Shown in pieces: positions 52,349 to 52,350 of a DNA stretch of 52,350 nucleotides. The stretch comes from an uncultured Porphyromonadaceae bacterium (lineage in GTDB: Bacteria; Bacteroidota; Bacteroidia; Bacteroidales; Muribaculaceae), in assembly GCA_947174235.1 (NCBI GenBank), contig CAMWID010000015.1, forward strand, positions 1 through 52,350. Direction: 5' to 3'. How positions within the stretch are numbered: the first letter of the stretch is position 1; each line of letters opens with the position of its first letter. The notes below the pieces were generated by a model. That model was not told the DNA's origin, made no database searches, and saw only the letters and a program-made list of their open reading frames with translations. The translations under genes were made by a program, and so were the position numbers.

Positions 52349-52350
52349 CA

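Noticed and set aside
1..52350. CRISPR array, prophage, toxin-antitoxin pair or defence island
   Set aside because: No regularly spaced repeats, phage structural genes, integrase or defence nucleases were seen; genes are core functions with uniform composition.

Overview
The window reads as a chromosomal segment of a Bacteroidota (order Bacteroidales) bacterium. Seen in the sequence: repeated promoters of the form TTG/TTTG, 19-20 nt, TAnnTTTG; a fused lpxC-fabZ gene; serine palmitoyltransferase; a SprA translocon protein; PASTA protein without a kinase; and a sodium-pumping methylmalonyl-CoA decarboxylase operon typical of succinate/propionate fermenters. Placement in a gut family such as Muribaculaceae is inference, mainly from SprA occurring alongside a fermentative gene set. 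I see no prophage, insertion sequence, CRISPR array or plasmid gene; this is mostly core genome.

Layout. 1-309: end of rpmG plus a small DUF4295 gene, closed by a very long hairpin. 502-3684 (-): lpxD, lpxC/fabZ, lpxA. 3911-8267 (+): mce and the four decarboxylase genes. 8491-10825: an unknown small protein, a pRiA4b ORF-3-like protein and spt. 11283-13547: dnaK and a monooxygenase-fold protein. 13760-15867: a small membrane protein and an ECF sigma/membrane anti-sigma/secreted protein operon. 16240-19100: GH109 lipoprotein and ugd. 19641-24990: tgt and an LptF/G permease, convergent with folK, a phosphoesterase and an acyltransferase. 25092-28218: rluD/PASTA divergent from bamD/rpoZ. 28343-31420: overlapping operon of an orphan ATP-grasp protein, a Rossmann/DUF2520 protein, kdsC and maf. 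31491-35962: ROK kinase, glyoxalase-fold protein, clpB. 35963-38528: structured gene-free stretch, degenerate thioredoxin-like protein, membrane protein, M48 peptidase. 38634-46689 (-): ruvA-sprA. 46800-52348: recR, GNAT, yqgE, lysC, engB, gtrA-like, rpiB, folB and tRNA-Arg.

How the genes fit together. Much of the window serves the envelope: lipid A (lpxACD), Kdo (kdsC), sphingolipid (spt), LPS export (LptF/G), outer-membrane assembly (bamD), a T9SS translocon (sprA), UDP-glucuronate supply (ugd). The mce-mmd operon couples methylmalonyl-CoA decarboxylation to sodium export. dnaK and clpB supply protein quality control.

The most interesting observations are a queuosine transglycosylase (tgt) lacking all three zinc-binding cysteines; a FolK-like protein with altered motifs; a thioredoxin-fold protein without its CxxC or cis-proline; an orphan ATP-grasp enzyme translationally coupled to a DUF2520 protein and kdsC; a possible attenuator-like RNA upstream of the thioredoxin-like gene; and promoter placement suggesting leaderless mRNAs for recR and engB. 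I did not find a clear-cut wholly new multi-gene system; the ATP-grasp operon and the ECF module are the nearest candidates.
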